Assembly (NCBI GenBank): GCA_905479975.1 | Contig: CAJQOS010000053.1 | Coordinates: forward strand, 1-64,000 | DNA length: 64,000 bases | From: an uncultured Puniceicoccaceae bacterium | GTDB taxonomy: Bacteria; Verrucomicrobiota; Verrucomicrobiia; Opitutales; Coraliomargaritaceae | Direction of reading: 5' to 3' | Shown here: one piece after another, positions 40,480-49,210 of the stretch | How positions within the stretch are numbered: the stretch's first letter is position 1 | How the letters are laid out: each line of letters starts with the position of its first letter | Translations under genes and position numbers: made by a program | Notes under the pieces: model-generated | Databases searched by the model: none | What the model was told of the DNA's origin: nothing | What the model saw: only the letters and a program-made list of their open reading frames with translations

Positions 40480-42330
40480 ATGTCATCGATCCGCATACTA
40501 TCCGACCGAGTCGCCAACCAAATCGCCGCTGGCGAGGTCATTGAGCGCCCTGTCGCTGTCGTCAAGGAGCTCGTCGAAAACAGTATCGACGCTGGCGCAA
40601 CACGCGTGGAGGTCGAGTTCCGCAACGGCGGCAAGTCCTACATCCGTATCGAAGACAACGGCAAAGGCATGTCACCGGACGAAGCACTGCTCTCTCTAGA
40701 GCGCCACGCCACCAGTAAGATCCGCGAAGCCAGCGACCTCAATGAAGTGTGCAGCTTCGGCTTTCGCGGCGAGGCACTGCCCTCGATTGCATCCGTCTCA
40801 AAATTTAGCCTGCGCACCCGCGCCAAAGAATGGGATCACGGCACCGAGATCCTGATCAATGGTGGCAAAATGCTTGATAAAAAGGACTGCGGTATGCCAG
40901 TCGGCACCGTGATCGAAGTCGCGCACCTGTTTAACTCCGTCCCTGCCCGGCGTAAGTTCCTCAAAACCGATCCCACCGAGACCGCGCATATTACTTACAA
41001 CTGCCGCCTGTTCGCGGTGGCGCATCCGAACGTCGCGTTTCGCGTGCTCGAAAATGGTCGCACCGTCTTTCAATCACCCGCCTGCGAAAATTTGCGCGAC
41101 CGTATCGCCGAGATCTGGGGACGCAGTTTAGCCGATGATTTGATCCCCGTCGATGTGAGCGACCCGAAGACCGGCTTCCGCCTAACCGGACTGACCGCAA
41201 AGCCTGGCGTAGGACGCTCGACTCGACGTGAACTAGTCACACTGGTGAACCGCCGCCCGGTTGACAGCCGCACCCTGAGCTTAGCCGTGCTCGATGCTTA
41301 TCATGGCCGCATTCAAAAAGGCCGCTTCCCGCCCGCTTTCTTATTTCTCGAGATCCAGCCGCAGGAAGTGGATGTCAATGTGCATCCAGCCAAACGCGAA
41401 GTGCGCTTCCGCGATGATGGTGCGATCCGCCGCTTTGTGCTCAATGCCGTGACAGAGACCTTGGCCGCAAGCCGTGCGGACGACATCGCTCAAACCAGCG
41501 CTCCGCTGCCTGTCGCGACTCCAGCAAAGTCCGCAGCAGAGACCCGCTCGCCGAAATCAGAGCCGAGTTTACCCAAAACGACACCTGCGGTAAAAGTCGC
41601 AATGCTCCCGACTCCAAGTAAGCAAGTTCGCCCCGCCGCAACTCCAGTGACTCCTGCCCCTGCAACACGCGTAGCGGCACAGCCAGTCGTCAGCCAACCA
41701 GCAATCAGCCCGATCCCTGCACCCGCAACGACGCCTGCCCCGAAGAAAGCCGCCCCAGGCTGGCGCTTAATCACCTTACTCAAAAAGCGCTACGCACTAT
41801 TCGACACCTCACGCGGGCTCGTCATGCTCCACCTACGACACGCCGATCAGCGCGTGCGCTTTGAGCGTATCAGCAAAGAGTTTAAGGACGAAACACCACC
41901 GAGCCAGCGACTACTGATTCCACACCCACTCGAATTTGAGCCGCTGGCATCTGAAGCGCTTAAATCCCAACTTAAGCAGTTGAACGCACAAGGCTTTCAG
42001 GTCGAAGAATTCGGACGTAATTTTTACCGCATCGAAGCGGTGCCCACATGGCTCTCCCCCGAGCAGGCAGAGTCCTTTATTCGCGACCTCGTGGATCTAA
42101 TCCGTCAACGCGGCGGCATGCGCAAACAAACTGCACTGGGCTGGGAAGCCGTGGCTCGACTCGCCGTCGAAGGCAGCTACCGACGCAGCGACTCTCTAAC
42201 CGAACCGGCTGTCGAGCAACTCGCTAAAGACCTACTCGCCTGCAACACGCCACACACCTCGCCCTTTGGTAAACCGACCTTCAGCGAAGTGAGTTGGGGG
42301 GAATGGGAACGCCGTTTCGGCAGCGATTAA
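40480..42330 (+). CDS. mutL: DNA mismatch repair protein MutL, endonuclease motifs degenerate
   Basis: The protein has 616 residues from ATG 40480 (MSSIRILSD). The N-terminal GHKL ATPase is intact: [57 protein letters not shown] Pro/Ala-rich linker runs through about residues 330-430. In the C-terminal dimerisation domain the endonuclease signatures are not intact. The DQHA(x2)E(x4)E motif corresponds to [12 protein letters not shown], no ACK motif is seen, and CPHGRP reads SPFGKP. A longer start at 40411 is less likely. The amidase-like gene follows after 8 bp. Confidence 0.93.
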   Translation: MSSIRILSDRVANQIAAGEVIERPVAVVKELVENSIDAGATRVEVEFRNGGKSYIRIEDNGKGMSPDEALLSLERHATSKIREASDLNEVCSFGFRGEALPSIASVSKFSLRTRAKEWDHGTEILINGGKMLDKKDCGMPVGTVIEVAHLFNSVPARRKFLKTDPTETAHITYNCRLFAVAHPNVAFRVLENGRTVFQSPACENLRDRIAEIWGRSLADDLIPVDVSDPKTGFRLTGLTAKPGVGRSTRRELVTLVNRRPVDSRTLSLAVLDAYHGRIQKGRFPPAFLFLEIQPQEVDVNVHPAKREVRFRDDGAIRRFVLNAVTETLAASRADDIAQTSAPLPVATPAKSAAETRSPKSEPSLPKTTPAVKVAMLPTPSKQVRPAATPVTPAPATRVAAQPVVSQPAISPIPAPATTPAPKKAAPGWRLITLLKKRYALFDTSRGLVMLHLRHADQRVRFERISKEFKDETPPSQRLLIPHPLEFEPLASEALKSQLKQLNAQGFQVEEFGRNFYRIEAVPTWLSPEQAESFIRDLVDLIRQRGGMRKQTALGWEAVARLAVEGSYRRSDSLTEPAVEQLAKDLLACNTPHTSPFGKPTFSEVSWGEWERRFGSD

Positions 42331-42338
42331 TAGCAGCT

Positions 42339-43637
42339 ATGTCCGCAATACGCCTCAATTTTGAACAATGGCGCACACTCGTGCAGAAATCACCCGATCG
42401 TGTGGTGAATCAATTCCTCGCTCGCCTGCAGATGCTCTCGAAAGACGAACGCCAAGCATGGTTCGCAGCCACACCCCCCAAGCACCAGCTCTTGGAATCG
42501 CTCAACATCGCCGCTTCAGACGAGACACTGCCACTGGCCTGCGTGCCCTATGTGTTGCAGGATATGTTCGATGTAAAAGGCATGCCGACTCGCTGCGGAG
42601 CCCCATTCTCGACTCCGTTTGAAGCCCCCCTCGAAGACTCCAGCTTATTGTATCAAAAGCTGAACACACTCGGTGCCTGCTTTTTCAGTAAAACCCAACC
42701 AGCCGAATTCGGTGTAAACTCACAAGGGCGCAACCCGACCGATGGCGACTGCAATCACCACGCGGGCGAGCAATACGCCTGTGGCGGTGGTGCCGGCGCA
42801 GTGGCTCGCACCGTCAGTTCAGGCCTCGTGCCTCTCGGGTTCGGGCTTGATACCGCAGGTGGCATTCGCATACCCGCAGCCTTCCACGGCTTATTCGGGT
42901 TCCGCATGGGCAACAATGCTTATGCGCGCGACGGCGTCTTTCCCATCGCCCCATCCCTCGAATCAGTCGGCTGGGTGAACCACTGCATCGCAGATTTAAG
43001 CACGACCTTCCACGCCTTTCATCGCGTCTCAACATGCCATACTGCTGAAGCACCGCGTGGCTACTTAATCAGTGAGCTCACCAGCTACATTTCGACTGAG
43101 ATTAAATCAGGGCTCCTCGGGCTCACCCGCGAGTTAGACATCGACGATGATCCGGCAACTGGCACACGTCTGCGGCAATTACTCTCACAGGGCGGCACCG
43201 CGTATCAAACATTGGCAGCCAGGGAATTGTATTCAATCCACCAATACTGGATCGAAGAATATAGCGATCAATACGACGATGCCCTGATGCAACACATCAA
43301 AGAAGGGATTATTTGCCCACCCGCAAAATCCGATGAATGCACACAGATTCAAGAAGCCATACGCTTCTCGTTAACCAAATTCTTTGAGAAATACGATTAT
43401 CTAGTGCTCCCGATCAGCCCCGTCGCCACGCCCGAAAAATCAGCTTGGAGCAATCAACTGGAGCAAGACATCCAACAACTCATCGCACCCGCCAGCCTAG
43501 CCTTCCTGCCAGCACTCATCCTACCGTTCACCTGCGCAAGTGGCCGCCATAGCGCCGCCCAAGTAATCATCAACCCGCGCAAGCCACACATCGTCCCGGA
43601 ACTACTCGCGCAGTTGACCGGCTATTACGAGGATTGA
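42339..43637 (+). CDS. Amidase-signature family protein lacking its catalytic triad
   Basis: The 432-residue protein has the amidase-signature fold: CVPYVLQDMFDVKGMPTRCG, LVPLGFGLDTAGGIRIPAAFHGLFGFRMG and a C-terminal region YDYLVLPISPVATPE. The catalytic Ser-cisSer-Lys triad is gone. The Lys of the usual PxxxKD is Gln (Q74). The GGSSGGS loop is GGGAGAV (residues 149-155). The nucleophile Ser of DTGGSIR is Gly (G175, DTAGGIR). All surrounding structural residues remain, so this looks like a maintained non-catalytic homologue and not decay. It is downstream of mutL by 8 bp; its role is unknown. A start at 42294 inside mutL is possible but less likely. Confidence 0.88.
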   Translation: MSAIRLNFEQWRTLVQKSPDRVVNQFLARLQMLSKDERQAWFAATPPKHQLLESLNIAASDETLPLACVPYVLQDMFDVKGMPTRCGAPFSTPFEAPLEDSSLLYQKLNTLGACFFSKTQPAEFGVNSQGRNPTDGDCNHHAGEQYACGGGAGAVARTVSSGLVPLGFGLDTAGGIRIPAAFHGLFGFRMGNNAYARDGVFPIAPSLESVGWVNHCIADLSTTFHAFHRVSTCHTAEAPRGYLISELTSYISTEIKSGLLGLTRELDIDDDPATGTRLRQLLSQGGTAYQTLAARELYSIHQYWIEEYSDQYDDALMQHIKEGIICPPAKSDECTQIQEAIRFSLTKFFEKYDYLVLPISPVATPEKSAWSNQLEQDIQQLIAPASLAFLPALILPFTCASGRHSAAQVIINPRKPHIVPELLAQLTGYYED

Positions 43638-43649
43638 CCCACGAAAAGT

Positions 43650-44456
43650 CTAGGAAAGTGCAATCGCCCCAGCGAGCAAATCCGCGAATTGATGACGCAC
43701 GCGATCCGCCGTCTCAGCGACTTCCTCATGTGTCAATGGCCCGGATGAGATCCCGGCCGCAGCGTTGGTAATACAAGAAATACCGATCACTCGCATCCCC
43801 AACTGACGTGCAACGATTGCCTCCGGAACGGTGGACATGCCCACCGCATCGGCCCCCAAAGTCGCAAACGCACGAATCTCTGCGGGCGTCTCAAAACTCG
43901 GCCCAGTTGTGGCGAGATAGATCCCTTCTTGCAAAGCAATGCCCTGACTGCGCGCCCATTCACGGATCTGATGACGCAAGTCTTTATCATACACCTCCGA
44001 CATATCAGGAAAGCGCACCCCTTCGTCGACGACCGCGCCAATCAGCGGGTTCGTGCCGAGAAAATTGATATGATCATGAAGCAACATGAAATCACCCGGC
44101 ACGTAGCCGGGATTAATTCCACCCGCCGCATTCGTCACAAACAGGCTCTGCACACCGAGCTTGTGCATCATACGAATCGGCAGCGTCAACTGCTCCATCC
44201 GGTAACCTTCGTAAAAATGAAAGCGCCCCTGCATACAAATCACACGACGTCCATCGAGATGCCCAAAAACGAATTGCCCCGCATGTCCAGGGACGGTTGA
44301 GACCGGAAAGCCCTCGATCTCACCATACGGAAGACGTCCGACCACTTCGATTCGGTCATCCGCAAAGAAACCGAGCCCCGAGCCCAGAATCAGTCCGACC
44401 TCCGGTTTAAAATCTGTTAGTTCGGCAGGTAGTTTTGGCAACTTCATAGTTCTCAA
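43650..44456 (-). CDS. punA: Purine nucleoside phosphorylase (trimeric class)
   Basis: The 268-residue enzyme cleaves inosine and guanosine with phosphate. Motifs: LILGSGLGFF, VPGHAGQFVFGHLDGR, QGRFHFYEGYRMEQLTLPIRMMHKLG, VTNAAGGINPGYVPGDFMLLHDHINF and SFETPAEIRAFATLGADAVGMSTVPE. The length fits trimeric PNP. It lies 3 bp after deoA and is probably co-transcribed for nucleoside salvage. Confidence 0.94.
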   Translation of the reverse strand: MRTMKLPKLPAELTDFKPEVGLILGSGLGFFADDRIEVVGRLPYGEIEGFPVSTVPGHAGQFVFGHLDGRRVICMQGRFHFYEGYRMEQLTLPIRMMHKLGVQSLFVTNAAGGINPGYVPGDFMLLHDHINFLGTNPLIGAVVDEGVRFPDMSEVYDKDLRHQIREWARSQGIALQEGIYLATTGPSFETPAEIRAFATLGADAVGMSTVPEAIVARQLGMRVIGISCITNAAAGISSGPLTHEEVAETADRVRHQFADLLAGAIALS

Positions 44457-44459
44457 TAG

Positions 44460-45797
44460 TTAGGATTCGGAAATTCGATCAATAATAATATCGGCGATCA
44501 CAACAGCTTTGGACGAATAGAAAATCGCCTTCCGCAAACGCTCCAGCGCGGGGGATAATAAATCCTCGGCATTGTAATGCACCTGGCAAAGCACATCGCC
44601 TGGCTCGACTCGGTCGCCCGCCTGCTTCACAAAGACCAGACCGACCGCGAGATCGATCACCGCGTCCGCATGCGAACGGCCAGCCCCCAACAAGCGTGCC
44701 GACTCCCCGACGAGTAGCGCATCGATCCTCGTAATATACGTTGCTTCCGCGCCCTCATAGCACAGATCGAATACCTGCTCTGACTTCGGCAGCAGACCAT
44801 AATCATCCACGACAAGCGGATCACCGCCCTGCGCCGCAACCAGATCGCGAAACGCTGCCAACGCGGCACCACTCTCAATTGCAGCTTCCATGCGTTGCTG
44901 CGCTTCTGCACGACCCTCACACAGACCGCCGAGACACAGCATTTCTGCTACCAGTTCAAAAGTCACCGCCATCAAATCCTCCGGGCCTTCGCCCTTCAAA
45001 CTGTCGATCGATTCGATCACCTCCAGTGCATTCCCCACGGCATTGCCCAGTGGTTGATCCATACGTGTGAGCACCGCAGTGGTCGGTTTACCTACGCCTG
45101 CACTGATTCTAACCAACGACTCCGCCAAGGCACGCGCCTCGGTTTCGGTCTTCATAAACGCGCCACGCCCGCATTTCACATCCAACACCAGCGCATCAAT
45201 CCCCTCGGCCAGTTTCTTACTTAAAATACTCGCACAAATCAGTGGGATGCTTTCGACCGTCGCGGTCACATCGCGCAAGGCATACAATTTTCGATCTGCC
45301 GGCACCATATCTGCGGACTGCCCAATCATCGCCTGATGAATCGAAGCGAGCTGAGCGCGATAGGCCGCATCGCTCAAATCGACTTGAAAGCCCGGAATCG
45401 CCTCCAACTTATCCAACGTCCCACCCGTATGACCGAGTCCGCGCCCACTCATCATCGGCACACAAAGACCGACCGACGCTGCCAGCGGAGCGAGTATCAA
45501 GGAGACCTTATCACCCACGCCACCAGTCGAATGCTTATCCACTTTAGGCCGTGTAATCTCAGGAAGCTCCACAATACGACCGGAGCGCATCATCGCATCC
45601 GTCAACCAAGCAGTCTCCTCAGGCGTCATGCCCTTCAGCACGATCGCCATAAGCAGCGCGCTGGCTTGGTAATCCTTAAAGTCGCCAGACACCACACCTG
45701 CGACGAATTGCTCAATTTGAGCACGGCTCAAACAACCACCATCTCGTTTGATTGCTATGATTTCTTGGGGGATCTCCATACGAACAAGCAAAAGCAT
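44460..45797 (-). CDS. deoA: Thymidine / pyrimidine-nucleoside phosphorylase
   Basis: The 445-residue enzyme splits thymidine (and perhaps uridine) to base and sugar-1-phosphate. Motifs: KVDKHSTGGVGDKVSLILAPL, MMSGRGLGHTGGTLDKLEAI, LKCGRGAFM-type LDVKCGRGAFMKT, and a C-terminal barrel-sandwich domain DAVIDLAVGLVFVKQAGDRVEPGD. The ATG at 45797 has AGGA 6 nt upstream; an internal ATG at 45779 is the alternative. It is divergent from deoC with 48 bp between starts, a likely shared control region. Confidence 0.93.
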   Translation of the reverse strand: MLLLVRMEIPQEIIAIKRDGGCLSRAQIEQFVAGVVSGDFKDYQASALLMAIVLKGMTPEETAWLTDAMMRSGRIVELPEITRPKVDKHSTGGVGDKVSLILAPLAASVGLCVPMMSGRGLGHTGGTLDKLEAIPGFQVDLSDAAYRAQLASIHQAMIGQSADMVPADRKLYALRDVTATVESIPLICASILSKKLAEGIDALVLDVKCGRGAFMKTETEARALAESLVRISAGVGKPTTAVLTRMDQPLGNAVGNALEVIESIDSLKGEGPEDLMAVTFELVAEMLCLGGLCEGRAEAQQRMEAAIESGAALAAFRDLVAAQGGDPLVVDDYGLLPKSEQVFDLCYEGAEATYITRIDALLVGESARLLGAGRSHADAVIDLAVGLVFVKQAGDRVEPGDVLCQVHYNAEDLLSPALERLRKAIFYSSKAVVIADIIIDRISES

Positions 45798-45845
45798 GCA
45801 TCCTAATGTCTCAAGTTCAACGCAGATATAACTTGGAATTTACAA

Positions 45846-46589
45846 ATGTATCCAAATGATTTCAGCGAACCTCCAGATCCCATACGACTTATGAATGCTT
45901 CAGACTTTGCGGCCACACTTGATGCCACCAATTTAAAACTCGATGCGAGCGATGGAGAAATCTGCGCTCTTTGCGACGAAGCCGCCCACGCTGGATATGC
46001 GTCGGTCTGCGTGTATCCGACCAGCGTCTCGATTGGCTCTGACATCTTATATAACTCAAGCGCAGGCGTTTGCACCGTAATCGGTTTCCCTCATGGTCGC
46101 TCCAGTTCGGAATCCAAGCGCGAGGAAATCCTGCGCGCCAAAGCACATGGTGCCAACGAGGTGGACATCGTGATGAACTACGCCGCACTGCGTGCCGGCG
46201 ATAAAACCATCGTCACCGAAGAAATCGTCCGCCTCTGCGAAGTCGCCCGCGCGAACGAACTCCTAACCAAAATCATCGTAGAGACCTGCTATCTCAACGA
46301 AGCTCAAAAATTGACCGCGCTGGCAATCTGCGAAAAAGCAGGTGCCGACTTTATCAAGACCTCGACTGGCTTCGGTTCGGGCGGAGCGACAGTGGCCGAC
46401 ATCCAACTCTTCGCCCAGAACCGCAAAGGCCCAATCAAGATCAAGGCCAGCGGCGGCATCCGCACACTCAGCAATGCACTGGCACTGATCGAAGCTGGAG
46501 CCGAACGCCTCGGCGTATCGGCCGCAGGTGCACTACTCGCGGAGCTAAAAGGTGAAAGCGTCGAAGCACAGTCGAAAGACAGCTACTAA
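45846..46589 (+). CDS. deoC: Deoxyribose-phosphate aldolase
   Basis: The 247-residue TIM-barrel aldolase splits deoxyribose-5-phosphate into acetaldehyde and glyceraldehyde-3-phosphate. Motifs: LDATNLKLDAS, VCVYPTSVSIG, IGFPHGRSSSESK, ANEVDIVMNY, and the Schiff-base Lys in ADFIKTSTGFGSGGATV. KASGGIRTLSNALALIEAGAERLG closes the barrel. With the divergent phosphorylases it completes deoxynucleoside breakdown to central metabolism. A start at 45891 (MNASDF) is possible. Confidence 0.95.
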   Translation: MYPNDFSEPPDPIRLMNASDFAATLDATNLKLDASDGEICALCDEAAHAGYASVCVYPTSVSIGSDILYNSSAGVCTVIGFPHGRSSSESKREEILRAKAHGANEVDIVMNYAALRAGDKTIVTEEIVRLCEVARANELLTKIIVETCYLNEAQKLTALAICEKAGADFIKTSTGFGSGGATVADIQLFAQNRKGPIKIKASGGIRTLSNALALIEAGAERLGVSAAGALLAELKGESVEAQSKDSY

Positions 46590-46605
46590 GATCGCTTCAC
46601 AGTCA

Positions 46606-46725
46606 GAAGTAGAGATGCCCGCAAAAAGGCGCAGAAGGCTCAAACAATCTGGTTCAAGCGATACTGCAGCGTATTTTTTCGATTCTTTGTGCCTTTTGGC
46701 TTCGCGCTGCGGTTGCGTGTCGCTT
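46606..46725. repeat. Degenerate CTTTGTGCCTTTT-type inverted-repeat element
   Basis: GCAAAAAGGCGCAGAAGG (46621-46638) faces TTTTTTCGATTCTTTGTGCC and TTTTGGC (46675-46700). This is a loose inverted pair resembling the ends of the element inside the efflux pump gene (52877-53034). A GC-rich palindromic patch with CGCGGAGGTCGCGGAGG follows. No gene is supported in 46590-46841. Confidence 0.45.
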
Positions 46726-46784
46726 CGCTCGGAAGTGGCTAAAGCTCCGCGGAGGTCGCGGAGGTCGTCCCTCCCGCATGTCCA

Positions 46785-46817
46785 CAAAAAAAGAGGAGGC
46801 ATCACGGCCTCCTCTTT
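46785..46817 (-). terminator. Terminator of the nitronate-monooxygenase-like gene
   Basis: AAAGAGGAGGC and GCCTCCTCTTT form an 11-bp stem with a 6-nt loop, followed on the minus strand by a T run. It begins about 25 bp after the stop of the gene at 46842. Confidence 0.88.
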
Positions 46818-46841
46818 CAAATATTGTTGATGGCCTACGCC

Positions 46842-48290
46842 TTACTGGTCTGGTGCGATCTGACTGAGCAAATTCTCGATCACATCATGTGATGAGTAGC
46901 TCACGGTGTCCCAATTGACGAAACGCCCCAACTTAGTGACATCGTCACCGCTCGTTACGATCGCTGGCTCAACACCACCATCTTTAAATTTTTGTGGCAT
47001 ACCGATCGCGGCCATCAAGCCATTGCAAAGACATTTACGACCGACCGTATCCTCTTCTTTACCACCCTTCTTCAGATAATCCTTCACAGGCTCTGATGGA
47101 CAACGGTAACCAATCGTGGCATCCGCCTTTTTATAAGGGTGACGCAAGTAACAAAGGTCGCAGATACGTTTGCGAGATTCATAGACCTCCTCCTCAAAGA
47201 TAGTGCCTTCGAGATTGACGACCTTGAAGGGAAAGCCAGTCGGTGAGCCACGTGAATCGGTAAAGATCTTAGCTTCGCCAGTTTTAACTTTTTCCAGCAC
47301 GCGCGTCTTAATCGAAGGGTCGAACCCCGACTCATTGCTGTAGGCAAATGCTGTGCCCACTTGCACACCAGCAGCACCAGCTGCCAACGCATCTTTGAGG
47401 CCAGTCTCCGAAGAGCCGCCACCAGCGAGCCAGAAAGGAATACCCAGCTTCGCGAGCTGAGCCAGATTTGCTTCGTCTTTCACGCCGTAGATCGGCTCAT
47501 CATTCTCGTCCAGCTTCATTCCTCCACGAGGTGGTGCATTATGACCACCAGCGACGTGACGCTCGACGATGAATCCATTGACTTTACCGGTCGATTTTTT
47601 CGCAAGCGTAAGTGCCAACACATTCGAGGAAATGATAGGGAAAAAGTCAGGGCGCTTCAACTTCGGCAATTCGATATCCGGCAAATGTGAACGAATCCAC
47701 TCAAGCGGATCAAAACGGCTAAAATAGGCATCCTCCTTATCCGCATCTTCGACATTAATACGATACTCAACCGGCTTCCAGTCAGCCAAAGCATCCAAAA
47801 TCCCAGGAACAGTGCGTGGGATACCCGCGCCCATGAGCACATTGTCCACACCAGCAAGCATTGCGCCGAACATGGAGGTCAAATTCGGCATTTGGATCTT
47901 CTCGAGGAAGTTCACACCGACGTGGCCTTGATGCCCTTCCTTCGCAAGAAAGACTTCGACGAAATTAGCTGCAATCGTGAGGTCGACGACGTTTGCACTC
48001 GGGTCGACACGGAAGCCTGCGGTCAGCTTCGATGGCTTATCATTCTGCTCCGCTTCGGACTTGAAATAACGTGCGATAATACGCTCTGCCACTGCTGGCA
48101 CTGGAAACGCTGCCAAACCGCGGCGCATGTGACCACCGATGTCCCCATGCTGCAAACGTCGAATAAGCACGGAATCCAACGCCGTTCCGGAGATCACTCC
48201 GAGCTGTCCGACTGAGGACACTGAATTCGCAAGTCTCCAATCGGAAACACCAGCGCCCATACCACCTTGAATGATTTTTGGAAGAAACAT
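46842..48290 (-). CDS. Nitronate monooxygenase / PfaD-like flavoenzyme with Cys-rich tail
   Basis: The 482-residue FMN-dependent TIM-barrel protein has motifs QGGMGAGVSDWRLANSV, GVNFLEKIQMP, FIVERHVAGGHNAPPRGG and FWLAGGGSSETGLKDALAAGAAGVQVGTAFAYSNESG. These place it in the 2-nitropropane dioxygenase-like superfamily (nitronate monooxygenase, FabK, PfaD). It is longer than nitronate monooxygenases. Residues about 380-440 hold ICDLCYLRHPYKK, GYRC and GRKCLCNGL, at least five cysteines that could bind zinc or an iron-sulphur cluster. The substrate cannot be told from sequence. It is a single gene with its own terminator. Confidence 0.8.
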   Translation of the reverse strand: MFLPKIIQGGMGAGVSDWRLANSVSSVGQLGVISGTALDSVLIRRLQHGDIGGHMRRGLAAFPVPAVAERIIARYFKSEAEQNDKPSKLTAGFRVDPSANVVDLTIAANFVEVFLAKEGHQGHVGVNFLEKIQMPNLTSMFGAMLAGVDNVLMGAGIPRTVPGILDALADWKPVEYRINVEDADKEDAYFSRFDPLEWIRSHLPDIELPKLKRPDFFPIISSNVLALTLAKKSTGKVNGFIVERHVAGGHNAPPRGGMKLDENDEPIYGVKDEANLAQLAKLGIPFWLAGGGSSETGLKDALAAGAAGVQVGTAFAYSNESGFDPSIKTRVLEKVKTGEAKIFTDSRGSPTGFPFKVVNLEGTIFEEEVYESRKRICDLCYLRHPYKKADATIGYRCPSEPVKDYLKKGGKEEDTVGRKCLCNGLMAAIGMPQKFKDGGVEPAIVTSGDDVTKLGRFVNWDTVSYSSHDVIENLLSQIAPDQ

Positions 48291-48465
48291 ATATACTAAA
48301 TTTTTAGATTTTTAAGCAGGCCACATCACCGTGGACATCAAAACTAGTCAGGCAAGCTGACAGTTCAGAGCCCATCGTGCGAACATTATTACACAAAAAA
48401 CCAATAAAGCGTCTTTTATACCGAAAGCATGGATGCTCCCCACGCCTCAAGCACGCGCCACCCTT

Positions 48466-49179
48466 TTAAACAAGCGGCCTCGAAGCCAAACCCGACAGAT
48501 CAAAGATCACGTCATTCTCATAAAGACTCAGACTTCTTTTGACATCAACCACTGCCCAAACCATGGCACGAGCCACCGCAGCAGGGGCAACGCGACGATA
48601 CTGCCTCAATCGACCGTGTAAAACCAGCGGCCCAAGCACTGCAAGCAGCCCATTTGCCAACACCTCTTTCAGCCGGAAATCTGCACGATTCAAACTCCCA
48701 GCAAGTAATGAAGGTCGAAAGATATGTAAAACTGGCAGTTTCAATGCGATCAGCGCCCCCTCCATCGCCCCTTTCGTTTGTAAATACAACGATCCAGCCG
48801 ACACATCCGCACCAAGCGAACTGACCACCGACAGCGTCCGTGCATTCAATCGCTTCGCCAGTGCCCCGACCTGCAACACAATATCGCAGTCGACTCGCCG
48901 AAATGCCTCGGCAGAACCCGCAGCCTGCAGGGTTGTGCCAATTGCACAAAACACATCATCCACGGACTCCTCTAGCGACCAACCCGCCAAACGCTCAAAA
49001 TCAACAACGTGCTCCACTATTTGATCGCAGTTCAACTTCAGCAACCGACGCCCCACACTGTGAATTCGATCGTAGCGACCAGAAGCCAACAGCTCTTTCA
49101 ACAATTCGGAGCCAATCGCACCCGATCCGCCGACCACAAGTGCCGTGCGGCCCCGATCATGCACTAACCTCGATTCCAT
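48466..49179 (-). CDS. NAD(P)-binding Rossmann-fold protein (TIP30/YbjT-like)
   Basis: The 237-residue protein has the nucleotide-binding motif TALVVGGSGAIGSELLKELL at residues 12-31, then DDVFCAIGTTLQAAGSAEAFRRVD and LSVVSSLGADVSAGSLYLQTKGAMEGAL, where the YxxxK position is YLQTK. This pattern belongs to atypical short-chain dehydrogenases of the HTATIP2/YbjT kind. The substrate is unknown. It sits 31 bp from the AI-2E permease gene on the same strand. Confidence 0.85.
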   Translation of the reverse strand: MESRLVHDRGRTALVVGGSGAIGSELLKELLASGRYDRIHSVGRRLLKLNCDQIVEHVVDFERLAGWSLEESVDDVFCAIGTTLQAAGSAEAFRRVDCDIVLQVGALAKRLNARTLSVVSSLGADVSAGSLYLQTKGAMEGALIALKLPVLHIFRPSLLAGSLNRADFRLKEVLANGLLAVLGPLVLHGRLRQYRRVAPAAVARAMVWAVVDVKRSLSLYENDVIFDLSGLASRPLV

Positions 49180-49210
49180 ACTATCAAACGCCCACTTAGG
49201 ATCGAAACTG

